Part shown: positions 1 through 8,098 of the stretch, piece after piece | Position numbering within the stretch: the stretch's first letter is position 1 | Layout: each line of letters starts with the position of its first letter | Source: an uncultured Alistipes sp. | GTDB lineage: Bacteria; Bacteroidota; Bacteroidia; Bacteroidales; Rikenellaceae | Assembly: GCA_904502005.1 (NCBI GenBank) | Contig: CAJGDC010000038.1 | Coordinates: forward strand, 1 to 19,892 | Direction of reading: 5' to 3' | DNA: 19,892 bases | The notes under the pieces: generated by a model | Seen by the model: only the letters and a program-made list of their open reading frames with translations | The model's database searches: none | What the model was told of the DNA's origin: nothing | Made by a program: the position numbers and the translations under genes

Positions 1-1660
1 AGCCACACAGGTCGTTAAAGAGCTTCATCCCGCCACTCTTTGCTGTGCCCGCAAATGCCTCAAGGGTGATGTAGCCCATCTTCTGGATGGTCTCAACCCA
101 CTCAGCAGGCACGCCGGCCTCTGTATATACCTCAGCAGCATCTGCAACAACCTTCTTCTCTGGACGCATAGTTGGGAAGAAGAGCACATCCTGAATAGAT
201 GTCTGGCCAGTCATAAACATTGTCAGACGGTCAATTCCCATACCCATACCAGAGCAGTTTGGCATACCATACTCCAGTGCGCGAACAAAGTCCATATCGA
301 TAAACATAGCCTCGTCATCGCCACGCTCAGAGAGTCGCATCTGCTCCTGGAAGCGCTCAAGCTGGTCAATTGGGTCGTTAAGCTCAGAGTATGCGTTACA
401 GAGCTCCTTACCTGCAACGAACAACTCAAAGCGCTCTGTCAAATCCTGATTATCGCGGTGGCGCTTACAGAGCGGCGACATCTCAATTGGGTAGTCGCAG
501 ATAAATGTAGGCTGCACAAGGTCACCCTCACAATACTGGCCAAAGATAGCATCGATAAGTTTACCCTTACCCATTGTATCATCAACCTCCACATTGAGAC
601 GAGCACAAGCCTCACGGAGCTGAGCCTCGCTCTGACCTGTAATGTCGTAGCCAGTCTTCTCAAGGATAGCATCGGTCATTGTCAGACGACGGAATGGAGC
701 CTTGAAAGATATTGTCTTACCGTCAATCTCTACATCTGTAGTACCATTTACAGCAATTGCGATACGCTCAAGCATATTCTCAGTAAACTCCATCATCCAA
801 CGATAGTCCTTGTATGCGATGTAAATCTCCATGCAAGTAAACTCCGGGTTGTGAGTTCTATCCATTCCCTCATTGCGGAAGTTCTTACCAAACTCATACA
901 CGCCATCAAAACCACCCACGATAAGGCGCTTAAGATAGAGCTCAGTAGCTATTCGCATATAGAAGTCGATATCCAACGCATTGTGGTGAGTGATAAATGG
1001 ACGAGCCGATGCACCACCTGGAATAGGCTGAAGGATTGGAGTCTCAACCTCAAGGCAGCCGTGCTCAGTGAAGTACTGACGCATAGTAGCGATAATCTTT
1101 GCACGCTTTACAAAGACATCCTTTACCTTTGGATTTACCACAAGGTCTACATAGCGCTGACGGTAACGAACCTCTGGGTCTGTAAGTGCGTCAAACTGCT
1201 GACCATCCTTTTCCTTTACGATTGGCAGTGGACGAATAGACTTTGACAGAACAGTAAACTTACGACAATGAACAGACAACTCGCCAGTATTTGTGCGGAA
1301 AGCAAAACCCTCAACACCGATAAAGTCACCAATATCAAGCAACTTCTTGAAAACTGTATTGTAGAGTGTTGGATCGCCCTCTGGGCAGATGTCATCGCGA
1401 CGAATATAGACCTGAATACGACCTGTGTGGTCCTGAAGCTCAAAGAAAGATGCGCTACCCATAATACGGCGGCTCATCATTCGGCCAGCGATTGTAATTG
1501 TCTGGAAGCTCTCTGGATTAGCATCAAAGCCCTCTGCAATAGAGCGTGCAGTAGCATTTACATCAAAACGCTCTGCTGGATAGGGGTTGATACCTGCCTC
1601 GCGCAGTGCGGCAAGGGACTTGCGGCGCAACTGCTCTTGTTCACTAAGATGTTCTATCAT
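1..1660 (-). CDS. lysS: Lysyl-tRNA synthetase, class II (3' end beyond window)
   Basis: Charges tRNA-Lys with lysine in the cytoplasm. The visible 553 residues hold an N-terminal OB-fold anticodon-binding domain (about 57-140) and a class II catalytic core. Motif 1 lies near 197-208, motif 2 ([15 protein letters not shown]) at 261-275 and motif 3 ([12 protein letters not shown]) at 471-482, so the active site is complete. Residues 500 onward form the C-terminal extension typical of Bacteroidota LysRS (family knowledge); its end, probably some 20 residues, lies past the left edge. The ATG at 1660 starts [14 protein letters not shown], the normal N-terminus for the family. No clear Shine-Dalgarno is present; the start codon directly abuts one arm of a long inverted repeat (see the repeat entry), which suggests leader control. 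The promoter overlaps the stop codon of the upstream PAP2 gene, so lysS may also receive read-through from that set. Confidence 0.98.
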   Translation of the reverse strand, partial: MIEHLSEQEQLRRKSLAALREAGINPYPAERFDVNATARSIAEGFDANPESFQTITIAGRMMSRRIMGSASFFELQDHTGRIQVYIRRDDICPEGDPTLYNTVFKKLLDIGDFIGVEGFAFRTNTGELSVHCRKFTVLSKSIRPLPIVKEKDGQQFDALTDPEVRYRQRYVDLVVNPKVKDVFVKRAKIIATMRQYFTEHGCLEVETPILQPIPGGASARPFITHHNALDIDFYMRIATELYLKRLIVGGFDGVYEFGKNFRNEGMDRTHNPEFTCMEIYIAYKDYRWMMEFTENMLERIAIAVNGTTDVEIDGKTISFKAPFRRLTMTDAILEKTGYDITGQSEAQLREACARLNVEVDDTMGKGKLIDAIFGQYCEGDLVQPTFICDYPIEMSPLCKRHRDNQDLTERFELFVAGKELCNAYSELNDPIDQLERFQEQMRLSERGDDEAMFIDMDFVRALEYGMPNCSGMGMGIDRLTMFMTGQTSIQDVLFFPTMRPEKKVVADAAEVYTEAGVPAEWVETIQKMGYITLEAFAGTAKSGGMKLFNDLCG

Positions 1661-1746
1661 AAGGTGTGTTCTATAATTTAGTTATCAATTTATTTCGTCA
1701 TACGGTAGATTCTATTGCGGTCGCCCTAAATTATAGAACCCACCTT
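1661..1746 (-). repeat. 20-bp inverted repeat in lysS leader (predicted hairpin)
   Basis: Arms at 1661-1680 and 1727-1746 are reverse complements at 19 of 20 positions, with a 46-bp spacer. In the lysS transcript the 3' arm ends (…ACACCUU) immediately before the AUG, so folding would bury the ribosome entry site. The 5' arm starts AAGGTGGG, itself Shine-Dalgarno-like. The octamer GTTATCAA occurs at 1681-1688 and again at 1757-1764, the latter inside a small palindrome TTTTGTT-ATC-AACAAAA (1753-1769). The repeat is seen directly; a regulatory role is inferred. A mobile-element relic is a less likely alternative. Confidence 0.75.
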
Positions 1747-1776
1747 CAAGTATTTTGTTATCAACAAAAAAGCGCG

Positions 1777-1807
1777 CAAATTTAGCTGTTTTTCAGCAGA
1801 ATATCAA
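1777..1807 (-). promoter_or_regulatory. Predicted lysS promoter
   Basis: On the minus strand a TTG (1805-1807) is followed after 20 nt by TAAATTTG (1777-1784), a match to the Bacteroidota -33/-7 pattern (TTTG/TTG, 19-21 nt, TAnnTTTG). Transcription would start near 1770, giving a leader of about 110 nt. The -7 box overlaps the stop codon of the PAP2 gene (1782-1784). Confidence 0.6.
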
Positions 1808-2369
1808 GTTTTCGCCACAAAAGATACATTGCCCAGCCCGAAATTAGACCAACACCGAGGCCCAAAGCTATATCTTGAGGGAAGTGACAAGCCAGATATA
1901 TGCGAGAATAGCATATCAGCAGCACAATAAAGGCTATAGTCCAGCTATACCAACGCTTACCGATAATCATTGCCGACAACAGACCAAATGCTGCCGTTGT
2001 TGCCGCATGTGCCGAGACTGTGCCATAAGGGCCATGAGCAAAAGATACAACATGTGCCAAATCTCGCACTGCAACGTCAAACATCGGGCGATTACGAGCT
2101 GGGAAAGAGGCCCACAGATTCTTCAGCAGACCGGTATGCTTAAATATTCCGCAGAGCATATCAGCTATACCCATAGCCAGAGCAAGGCAGAGGATAAACA
2201 GCCCAAGACTCTTCCATCCATACTTACGCTGCACAACCCAAGCGACGGCAAGATATAGCGGAATCCACATCGCAGTACCGGAGATTGCACTCATAATATA
2301 GTCCATCACCGCACCGCCGTCAAAATTAAGCCACAAGAATAGTCGCTCGTCAAAAGAGAAATTTGCCAT
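1782..2369 (-). CDS. PAP2-family membrane phosphatase
   Basis: A 195-residue integral membrane protein of the type 2 phosphatidic acid phosphatase superfamily, which removes phosphate from lipid phosphates or diphosphates, often undecaprenyl pyrophosphate. Motif C is exact: S155-R156, five residues, H162, three residues, D166. The middle motif PSGH is present as VSAH (H121), and the first motif ends in R94-P95. Five or six hydrophobic segments surround these (about 34-48, 54-74, 125-137, 142-158, 168-185). The start at 2369 (MANFSF) is preferred over an ATG at 2393 because it begins 1 nt after the alkaline phosphatase stop and has GGCGGAG just upstream. It is last in a Zn peptidase, alkaline phosphatase, PAP2 set. 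The substrate cannot be told from sequence. Confidence 0.9.
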   Translation of the reverse strand: MANFSFDERLFLWLNFDGGAVMDYIMSAISGTAMWIPLYLAVAWVVQRKYGWKSLGLFILCLALAMGIADMLCGIFKHTGLLKNLWASFPARNRPMFDVAVRDLAHVVSFAHGPYGTVSAHAATTAAFGLLSAMIIGKRWYSWTIAFIVLLICYSRIYLACHFPQDIALGLGVGLISGWAMYLLWRKLDILLKNS

Positions 2370-2370
2370 A

Positions 2371-3768
2371 TTACTCCGCCAATTTGGTTCCAAGAGAGCG
2401 AGCTAACGCCTTTGGAACGTCTGTATTATCATAGCAATTATAGAAGTGGTCAATTCCTGCTCCCTTAATATAGAGGGGCACCTGCATACCGGTATGGTTA
2501 AGGCTTATCCACTTGATATAGGCACGCTTATTGAGAACCTTGATAGCTGTAGATGCCATCTTCTCGTTATGCGTATATAGACTAACAACCTCCTCACTAC
2601 TCTCTACAAAGCTCTTCTCAAAGGTCTTGCGAAGCTCTTGCTCATCCTTCTTGCGCAATTTGACATTATCCCACAGACCGAGCTCTGCCTTTAATAGCTC
2701 CTGCATCTGCTCCCAAGACATCTTTCCCTGCTCACGCATATCACGCATCTTGCCGGTCAATGCCAACATTGAACACTTCTGCCATGCCAAACGCTCCATG
2801 TTCATCTTGTAGTTTGAATATCCGAGGGCTAAGCCGCCTGTTTCATGGTCAGCAGTGACAATAATCAGCGTCTGCTCTGGATACTTATTATAAAACTCCA
2901 ACGCCTTAGCCACCGAGTCTGATAGGTCATTCACCTCCTCAAATGTTGCTACAGCATCATTATCATGGGCAGAGTAGTCCACATGACCCGCCTCAACCAT
3001 AAGGAAGAAACCATCCCTCTTCGCCTCGCGCTCAAGGTACTTAATCGCAGCATCGGTAAAATCTACAATGCTCCAATCACCCTCTTTACAATCAATAGCA
3101 TACTCAAGCGTCTTGCTCTTTGGCTTTTCGGGCAACAGCAGCACTCGCTTTCCACGCACCTTTGCTGCCGCATCAATATCATGAACAACCTTAATATCGG
3201 CACTCTTTGCCATATCAAGATAATCTTCATACTTCAAGCCATCTCTCTTTCTATGCAATATTGTCGCGCCGGCTGCAAAGTCCACCTCAGAGGTTAGATA
3301 CTGCTCATAGAGAGATTTATATGCGCTACGTGACTCTCCATGTGCATAAAAGGCGCTGGGAGTTGCGTGGTTCATTCCCACATTGGTCACAACACCCACC
3401 TTCATACCCATCTCTGATACCAGCTCGGTGATATTCTTAACGCCTCTCTTATCTGCATCCACTCCCATATAGCCATTAGCGGTCTTATAGCCAGTTGCTA
3501 ATGCTGTAGCAGCAGCCGAGGAGTCTGTAACAAGTGACGATGATGAGTGGTTGGTCACATATGTACGGATAGGAAAGCGGGAGAAGCTAACCAAGCCGCC
3601 ATCAGCTCTATCCGGATGTACGGCGGCATTATACAGCTCTGTGCCATAGATGTGGTTAATACCCACTCCATCGCCAATAAACATAAATATATACTTTGGC
3701 TGCTTCTGTGCTGAAGATAATCCAACGCAGAAGAGCAGCATCATTACAAGGGTTAGTAATCTTTTCAT
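2371..3768 (-). CDS. Secreted alkaline phosphatase (PhoA superfamily)
   Basis: Hydrolyses phosphate monoesters in the periplasm. The 465-residue protein opens with a clear Sec signal peptide (MKRLLTLVMMLLFCVGLSSA, cut near 20/21). Every hallmark of the family is in place: metal ligand D33 in IGDGVG, nucleophile S83 in TDSSAAATA, H134 in NHATP, E259/D264/H268 in EAGHVDYSAH, D307/H308 in TADHETGG and the C-terminal H425 in NHTG. It should therefore be an active two-zinc, one-magnesium enzyme. It lies 1 nt from the genes on both sides, so it is very likely cotranscribed with the Zn metallopeptidase and PAP2 phosphatase. No Pho box was identified. The length is normal for the family. Confidence 0.96.
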   Translation of the reverse strand: MKRLLTLVMMLLFCVGLSSAQKQPKYIFMFIGDGVGINHIYGTELYNAAVHPDRADGGLVSFSRFPIRTYVTNHSSSSLVTDSSAAATALATGYKTANGYMGVDADKRGVKNITELVSEMGMKVGVVTNVGMNHATPSAFYAHGESRSAYKSLYEQYLTSEVDFAAGATILHRKRDGLKYEDYLDMAKSADIKVVHDIDAAAKVRGKRVLLLPEKPKSKTLEYAIDCKEGDWSIVDFTDAAIKYLEREAKRDGFFLMVEAGHVDYSAHDNDAVATFEEVNDLSDSVAKALEFYNKYPEQTLIIVTADHETGGLALGYSNYKMNMERLAWQKCSMLALTGKMRDMREQGKMSWEQMQELLKAELGLWDNVKLRKKDEQELRKTFEKSFVESSEEVVSLYTHNEKMASTAIKVLNKRAYIKWISLNHTGMQVPLYIKGAGIDHFYNCYDNTDVPKALARSLGTKLAE

Positions 3769-3769
3769 A

Positions 3770-4519
3770 TTAGTCTCTACGATTTATAAGCGTTATGTAA
3801 TATAGTAACGAAGCTATTGCGGAGAGCGCTGCCACAAGGTATGTACGCGCAGCCCAGCGCAGAGAGGTCTTTGCCCCCTCCATCTCATCAATCCTTAAGG
3901 TTCGGCTGCTCTCAAGCCACTCAAGAGCCCTATCCGATGCATTGTACTCAACCGGCAGGGTGACAATAGAGAAGATTGCCGACATAGCAATCATACCCAC
4001 GCCTAACCAACAGAGCAGCGAGCTACCAGATATACTCATCATAATAAGACCGATGATAATAACTATCTGAGCAATGCTTGACGAGAAGTTCACGATAGGT
4101 ACAAGTGCCGAACGCAGCTGAAGCGGAGCGTAACCCTCAGCGTGCTGAATGGCATGTCCACACTCGTGACAAGCCACAGCCGCAGCGGCTATAGAACGGC
4201 TAGAATATACTGCATCCGAGAGGTTTACGGTCTTGGTTGCAGGGTTATAGTGGTCAGTAAGCATACCGCTTGTATGGGTAATCTTGACATCGTGAATATT
4301 GTGGTCGCGCAGCATCTTAGCAGCCACTTCAGCACCACTCATTCCGCTACTCAGAAAGACGTTGGAATACTTATTGAATACTGAGCGTAGACGAGCCTGT
4401 ACAATCATACCCGCCACAGCGACGATGATAATAATAAAAAAGGCCTCAGAGGTGGTCAAATTGGACAGCCATGATGACCCCTGCTCATAATAACCCGATT
4501 GAAGAAGTGTTGTAATCAT
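3770..4519 (-). CDS. Membrane zinc metallopeptidase (YugP-like, Zn_peptidase_2)
   Basis: A 249-residue membrane protein matching the neutral zinc metallopeptidase family that includes Bacillus YugP. The catalytic HECGH is at 118-122 and is followed by AIQHAEGYAPL, the family pattern. A further acidic stretch, PVEYNASDRAL (189-199), probably supplies the third zinc ligand, by analogy with other HExxH proteases. Membrane segments are seen at about 26-42, 145-163, 166-188 and 226-243. The physiological substrate of this family is not established. It is the first gene of the three-gene minus-strand set and its promoter lies back to back with that of guaD. Start ATG at 4519; no strong Shine-Dalgarno. 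Confidence 0.92.
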   Translation of the reverse strand: MITTLLQSGYYEQGSSWLSNLTTSEAFFIIIIVAVAGMIVQARLRSVFNKYSNVFLSSGMSGAEVAAKMLRDHNIHDVKITHTSGMLTDHYNPATKTVNLSDAVYSSRSIAAAAVACHECGHAIQHAEGYAPLQLRSALVPIVNFSSSIAQIVIIIGLIMMSISGSSLLCWLGVGMIAMSAIFSIVTLPVEYNASDRALEWLESSRTLRIDEMEGAKTSLRWAARTYLVAALSAIASLLYYITLINRRD

Positions 4520-4552
4520 ATTTTTTTGTCATTAATTCACTTAATATACGCG

Positions 4553-4560
4553 CAAAGTTA
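4553..4560 (-). promoter_or_regulatory. Predicted -7 box for Zn peptidase/phosphatase operon
   Basis: The minus strand reads TAACTTTG, matching TAnnTTTG. Transcription would begin near 4548 and give a leader of about 29 nt. No good TTTG -33 element is present. It lies 20 bp from the opposing guaD -7 box. Confidence 0.5.
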
Positions 4561-4572
4561 TGAAAAATTGTG

Positions 4573-4580
4573 TAAATTTG
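4573..4580 (+). promoter_or_regulatory. Predicted -7 box for guaD operon (leaderless start)
   Basis: TAAATTTGC matches the Bacteroidota -7 consensus TAnnTTTG and ends only 4 nt before the guaD ATG at 4585. Transcription should therefore start at or within a base or two of the start codon. No TTTG -33 element is visible. Confidence 0.55.
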
Positions 4581-4584
4581 CACT

Positions 4585-5073
4585 ATGAACAAAACTAATT
4601 TTACATCCGAGGACAAAAAGTTCATGCAGCTGGCTATTGATTTATCAATAGAGAGCGTTGCCAATGGTGGCGGACCATTCGGCGCAGTGATAGTTCGCGA
4701 CGGTGAGGTTATTGCCACTGGAACAAACAGAGTAACAGCAAATTGCGACCCTACAGCGCATGCCGAGGTGAGCGCTATTCGTGCCGCGTGCGCAAAGATT
4801 GGCCACTTCAAACTCACCGGTTGCACAGTCTACACCTCTTGTGAGCCATGTCCAATGTGCCTTAGCGCACTCTATTGGGCGGGTGTCGAGAGGATATTCT
4901 ACGGCAACACCAAACAGGATGCCAAGAGTATCAACTTTGACGACTCTTTTATCTACGACCAGATTGCCCTTGACTACTCCAAGCGTTCAATTCCGTGCAT
5001 CAACATTATGCGCGAGCAGGCTTTAGAGGGCTTCAAGGCGTGGGTTGAGAAGGTTGACAAGGTACTATATTAA
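4585..5073 (+). CDS. guaD: Guanine deaminase (cytidine deaminase fold)
   Basis: Predicted to convert guanine to xanthine for purine salvage, in the cytoplasm. The 162-residue protein belongs to the CMP/dCMP deaminase family: PTAHAEV gives zinc ligand H59 and proton shuttle E61, and CEPCPMC gives zinc ligands C89 and C92. It resembles Bacillus GuaD rather than TadA, with a GGPFGAVIV segment (29-37), FDDSFIY (118-124) and a C-terminal tail ending in a Tyr after W-x6-K (KAWVEKVDKVLY), the tail that closes the active site in GuaD. A start at internal M14 would remove half of the first helix, so 4585 is favoured even though it leaves almost no leader. It heads a five-gene plus-strand run. A different deaminase substrate is possible. 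Confidence 0.9.
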   Translation: MNKTNFTSEDKKFMQLAIDLSIESVANGGGPFGAVIVRDGEVIATGTNRVTANCDPTAHAEVSAIRAACAKIGHFKLTGCTVYTSCEPCPMCLSALYWAGVERIFYGNTKQDAKSINFDDSFIYDQIALDYSKRSIPCINIMREQALEGFKAWVEKVDKVLY

Positions 5074-5083
5074 CGTTACGACG

Positions 5084-6316
5084 ATGAACCTACCACTATT
5101 TATTGCCCGCCGCACCGCACACAGCACCGCCTCAACACAGAGCACAATGGTGCGCATAGCTACGCTTGCCGTAGCTATCAGCGTGGCTGTCATGGTGGTA
5201 ACAATAGCTGTTGTAGCGGGCTTTCGCAAGCAGATTCGCGCCGCCATAAGCGATTTTGCTGCCGACATAGTGATAACCGACTTGGCTACAATATACGGCG
5301 CAGAGAGTAGGCCCATAACTCAAGACTCTTCGCTAACTACAATCTTCGACTCTTTAGTTGGTATTGAGAGCATATCTCCATACGCTATGCGAGGCACCAT
5401 TATTCGCTCGCAAAACGATGCTACAGGATTGGTTGTCAAGGGTATAGGTAATTTTTCAGACAAACAATCTCTCCTTGATGCGATAGTTGAAGGTCGCGCA
5501 CCACTCATTGAAGAGCAGCGACACAAAGAGATACTTCTACCCGAACTGGTGGCTAAAAAGTTGGGAGTTAAAAGCGGCGAGAGAGTAGAGCTGCTCAGCC
5601 TAAGTGATGGCAAGCCTCCAAAGCGAGATGTTTTTAAGATTTGCGGACTATATCGTACAATGGGAGAGCTACCCGTACCGATTGCTCTTACTGATATTCG
5701 CAATGTGCAGAAGATAAATGGTTGGCAGAGCGGCACGCTCTCGGGCTTTGAGATTCGCACAAGCGAAGGGGTTGATAACTACCTCCTCTCTGAGCAGATT
5801 AACAACTCCCTTTTTGAAGATTATGCCGGGGATGCAAACCTATCCTCTGTCAGTGCAGAGCAGTTATATTCAAATATCTTCACATGGCTCAAGACTCACG
5901 ATATAAATGCCACGGTAATCATTACAATCATGTTTATTGTCGCTCTATTCAACATGATTACCGCCCTGCTCATTATGCTCTTTGAGCGCACACGTATGGT
6001 GGGCATTCTCAAGAGTTTAGGCATGAGTAACAGCTCTATACGTAAGATTTTCCTCTATCAGGCAGCCAGAATTATCTCCATCGGTTTAATAGTCGGCAAC
6101 GCTATTGCCATAGCGCTAATTTTGGCGCAAAAATATACAGGAGTAATAGAACTTGATTCCTCGGCATACTTTGTCTCTCAAGTTCCCGTTTCTATAGGGG
6201 TAGTGGAGATTTTAATAATAAATACTATCTTTGCAACAGCAATACTCGCCCTGCTATTTGCCGTCACAGCAATTGTGTCGCAGATAAAACCATCAGAGGC
6301 GGTAAAATATGAATAA
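5084..6316 (+). CDS. LolC/LolE-type ABC transporter permease (FtsX domain)
   Basis: A 410-residue inner-membrane permease of the FtsX/MacB type. TM1 is at about 23-46 after a short basic N-terminus, followed by a large periplasmic domain (about 47-275) and three C-terminal TM segments with the family signature (ILKSLGMSNSSIRKIFLYQA) in the first cytoplasmic loop. This four-TM layout is that of LolC/LolE, which extract lipoproteins from the inner membrane with the ATPase LolD. No ATPase gene lies nearby, so the partner must be encoded elsewhere and the substrate is inferred. ATG at 5084, 10 nt after guaD, is preferred to an ATG at 5045 inside guaD because it begins MNLPLFIARR, the normal family N-terminus. 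Confidence 0.88.
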   Translation: MNLPLFIARRTAHSTASTQSTMVRIATLAVAISVAVMVVTIAVVAGFRKQIRAAISDFAADIVITDLATIYGAESRPITQDSSLTTIFDSLVGIESISPYAMRGTIIRSQNDATGLVVKGIGNFSDKQSLLDAIVEGRAPLIEEQRHKEILLPELVAKKLGVKSGERVELLSLSDGKPPKRDVFKICGLYRTMGELPVPIALTDIRNVQKINGWQSGTLSGFEIRTSEGVDNYLLSEQINNSLFEDYAGDANLSSVSAEQLYSNIFTWLKTHDINATVIITIMFIVALFNMITALLIMLFERTRMVGILKSLGMSNSSIRKIFLYQAARIISIGLIVGNAIAIALILAQKYTGVIELDSSAYFVSQVPVSIGVVEILIINTIFATAILALLFAVTAIVSQIKPSEAVKYE

Positions 6317-6330
6317 CAATAGAGATAACA

Positions 6331-7038
6331 ATGACTGTTCAACCCAAAACTGAACGTGTAAAGGAGATGTTTGACCACATCGCTCCAACGTACGACCGAC
6401 TTAACCATATTCTTTCACTATCAATTGATAAAATTTGGCGACGCCGCGTGGTTCGTAGAGTGCTTAAGTTGGGCGCAAAGGAGATACTCGATGTGGCAAC
6501 CGGCACAGGCGACCTTGCAATTGCTATGTCCCGTAAAATTGAGGGTTCTACAATTTGTGGCGTTGACCTATCGCCTGAGATGCTTGAGGTGGCTCGTACA
6601 AAGGTGCTCAAGTTGGGGCTTAGTGAGCGCATCTCTCTCATGGAGGGTAATGCCGAGCACTTAGAGCTTGACTCCGAGAGCGTAGATGCCGTAACGATAG
6701 CCTTCGGAATTCGCAATTTTGAGAATAAAGAGGCATGCCTTGCCGAACTTAATCGCATAATTCGCCCAGGAGGACATCTGGTAATTCTTGAGTTCTCAAA
6801 CCCAACCAATCCACTTATCAATCTCCTCTACAGATTCTACTCTCACAAGGTGTTGCCATGGGTGGGCGGTATTATATCAAAGAATCGTTCGGCATACGAA
6901 TATCTACCCGCTTCGGTTGATGGTTTCCCTAACCCTGACAACTTTGCCGCGATAATCGAAAAGGCTGGATATACAAACGTTACACGCCGCAGTCAGAGCT
7001 TCGGCATTGCTCAGATATACATTGCTCAAAAGAATTAA
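6331..7038 (+). CDS. menG: Demethylmenaquinone methyltransferase (UbiE/MenG)
   Basis: Catalyses the last step of menaquinone synthesis, SAM-dependent C-methylation of demethylmenaquinone. At 235 residues it is of usual length. The UbiE signature near the N-terminus (YDRLNHILSLSIDKIWRR, 21-38), SAM-binding motif I (LDVATGTGDLA, 53-63), acidic motif II (GVDLSPEML, 77-85) and the second signature (AFGIRNF, 124-130) are all present. Bacteroidota respire with menaquinone, so a menG role is preferred to ubiquinone synthesis. It follows the permease after 14 nt and precedes the lipoprotein by 2 nt, so it sits within one transcription unit. Confidence 0.97.
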   Translation: MTVQPKTERVKEMFDHIAPTYDRLNHILSLSIDKIWRRRVVRRVLKLGAKEILDVATGTGDLAIAMSRKIEGSTICGVDLSPEMLEVARTKVLKLGLSERISLMEGNAEHLELDSESVDAVTIAFGIRNFENKEACLAELNRIIRPGGHLVILEFSNPTNPLINLLYRFYSHKVLPWVGGIISKNRSAYEYLPASVDGFPNPDNFAAIIEKAGYTNVTRRSQSFGIAQIYIAQKN

Positions 7039-7040
7039 CT

Positions 7041-7529
7041 ATGAAGAATTTACAGTTAATAATCATCACCATCATTGCAAGCCTTGCGGTAAGTTGTTCG
7101 CCTAAAAAGATTGCAAACCAGATGCAGGAGAATATCTCCGTTGTGGCGATAGAGAATATCACCGGCTCCGTATCGGGCGGCTGGGTTATCACCCTGCGCA
7201 TCCAAAACGGCACAACATATCAACCAACACTACTCTCTGCTGATGGGGACATATATGTTGATAATACTCTGACAGCACACGCCTCGCTCATGGCGCCCGT
7301 AACGCTTCCAAAGAAGAGTGTCAGCTCAATAGACATCCCTCTGGAGCTCAACATCAAGAACCCGCTCAAAGCACTATCAATGGTCCTTCGTCTCTCCGAG
7401 AAGAACTTCGACAATGTTGAGTTTTCGCTCAACACCACCATTGAGATGATGGGCATAAAGAAGAGTTTCGCCATTGACAGAACTCCTGCAACGGGTATTC
7501 TCAACAAATTAGGATATACAGCTCAATAA
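7041..7529 (+). CDS. Small lipoprotein, LEA14-like fold suspected
   Basis: A 162-residue predicted lipoprotein: hydrophobic N-terminus with lipobox LAVSC, lipidated C19. The mature part is rich in beta-strand pattern with an alternating conserved layout (IENITGSVSGGWVITLRIQN, then PVTLPKKSVSSIDIPLEL) that resembles LEA type 2 (WHy) beta-sandwich proteins of Bacteroidota. I infer this from pattern only and do not recognise a specific function. It starts 2 nt after menG and ends 5 nt before the next secreted protein, so translation is probably coupled. Confidence 0.85.
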   Translation: MKNLQLIIITIIASLAVSCSPKKIANQMQENISVVAIENITGSVSGGWVITLRIQNGTTYQPTLLSADGDIYVDNTLTAHASLMAPVTLPKKSVSSIDIPLELNIKNPLKALSMVLRLSEKNFDNVEFSLNTTIEMMGIKKSFAIDRTPATGILNKLGYTAQ

Positions 7530-7534
7530 CAGAT

Positions 7535-7993
7535 ATGAAGAAGATTCTAACCCTCGCCGTTGTCGCACTCTTTACTGTGGCATCAGCACAAAACTTAGGC
7601 ACCTTCAAGCAGCGCCTTGCCAGCCCCGTAAAGGTAGACTCGCTAACGACCATACACTCTACCGTTAAGATTACCGAACACCTTGACGCGGCAAATATTA
7701 TCTCTACCACACCAGCAAAAGAGCAGTCGAGTGTAAACGGTTACCGCATTATGCTCTTTATGAGTAACTCGCAGAATGCACGCACCGAGGCATTTGCAGC
7801 GTGTGACACCCTCGCCGTTCGTGTTCCAGGGTTACAAACTTATGTCACCTACGACAATCCGTATTTCAAGGTAGCTACTGGTAACTGCGTATCGCAAGAG
7901 GAGGCTCTGGTGCTATTGCAGAGGATAAAACCATCCTTCCCAAAGGCATTTATTATGCGCGAAAATATTCCTTTAACCGAACTTTCAAAGTAA
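7535..7993 (+). CDS. Secreted SPOR-like domain protein
   Basis: A 152-residue exported protein. The signal peptide MKKILTLAVVALFTVASAQ is cut near 18/19. Residues 68-145 have the pattern of a SPOR domain: GYRIMLFMSNSQ, then a helix with EAFAACDTLA, then TYVTYDNPYFKVATGNCVSQEEALVLLQRIKPSFPKAFI. SPOR domains bind denuded peptidoglycan glycan strands; here only a single domain with a short N-terminal lead is present. It ends the guaD operon. No strong terminator follows, only an A/T-rich stretch with AAGC/GCTT arms around 8018-8032. Confidence 0.85.
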   Translation: MKKILTLAVVALFTVASAQNLGTFKQRLASPVKVDSLTTIHSTVKITEHLDAANIISTTPAKEQSSVNGYRIMLFMSNSQNARTEAFAACDTLAVRVPGLQTYVTYDNPYFKVATGNCVSQEEALVLLQRIKPSFPKAFIMRENIPLTELSK

Positions 7994-8030
7994 AATTGTA
8001 TTGTCACTGATAAAAAAAGCATAAAAACGC

Positions 8031-8061
8031 TTGTTTTGTAAATAAAAAGTATTTAATTTTG
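8031..8061 (+). promoter_or_regulatory. Predicted promoter of Cys-rich lipoprotein gene
   Basis: TTG at 8031-8033 (inside CTTGTTTTG) is followed after 20 nt by TAATTTTG (8054-8061), a good match to the Bacteroidota promoter pattern. The transcript would start near 8066, leaving a leader of about 33 nt, AU-rich and without a Shine-Dalgarno. Confidence 0.65.
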
Positions 8062-8098
8062 TGTGACAATTATTTTTTAACATTAAAATTTCAAGACT

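Noticed and set aside
458..1246. Long open frame (262 codons) antisense to lysS
   Set aside because: It lies wholly inside lysS on the other strand, has no family resemblance, and its composition is what the lysS codon pattern produces in that frame.
1661..1746. Invertible phase-variable promoter of the Bacteroidales type
   Set aside because: The 46-bp spacer holds no TAnnTTTG box in either direction, the downstream gene is essential, and no recombinase gene is nearby; a leader hairpin is simpler.
4585..5073. tRNA adenosine deaminase TadA as identity of the deaminase
   Set aside because: The FDDSFIY segment and the C-terminal tail ending in Tyr match GuaD, and the TadA tRNA-binding C-terminal pattern is missing.
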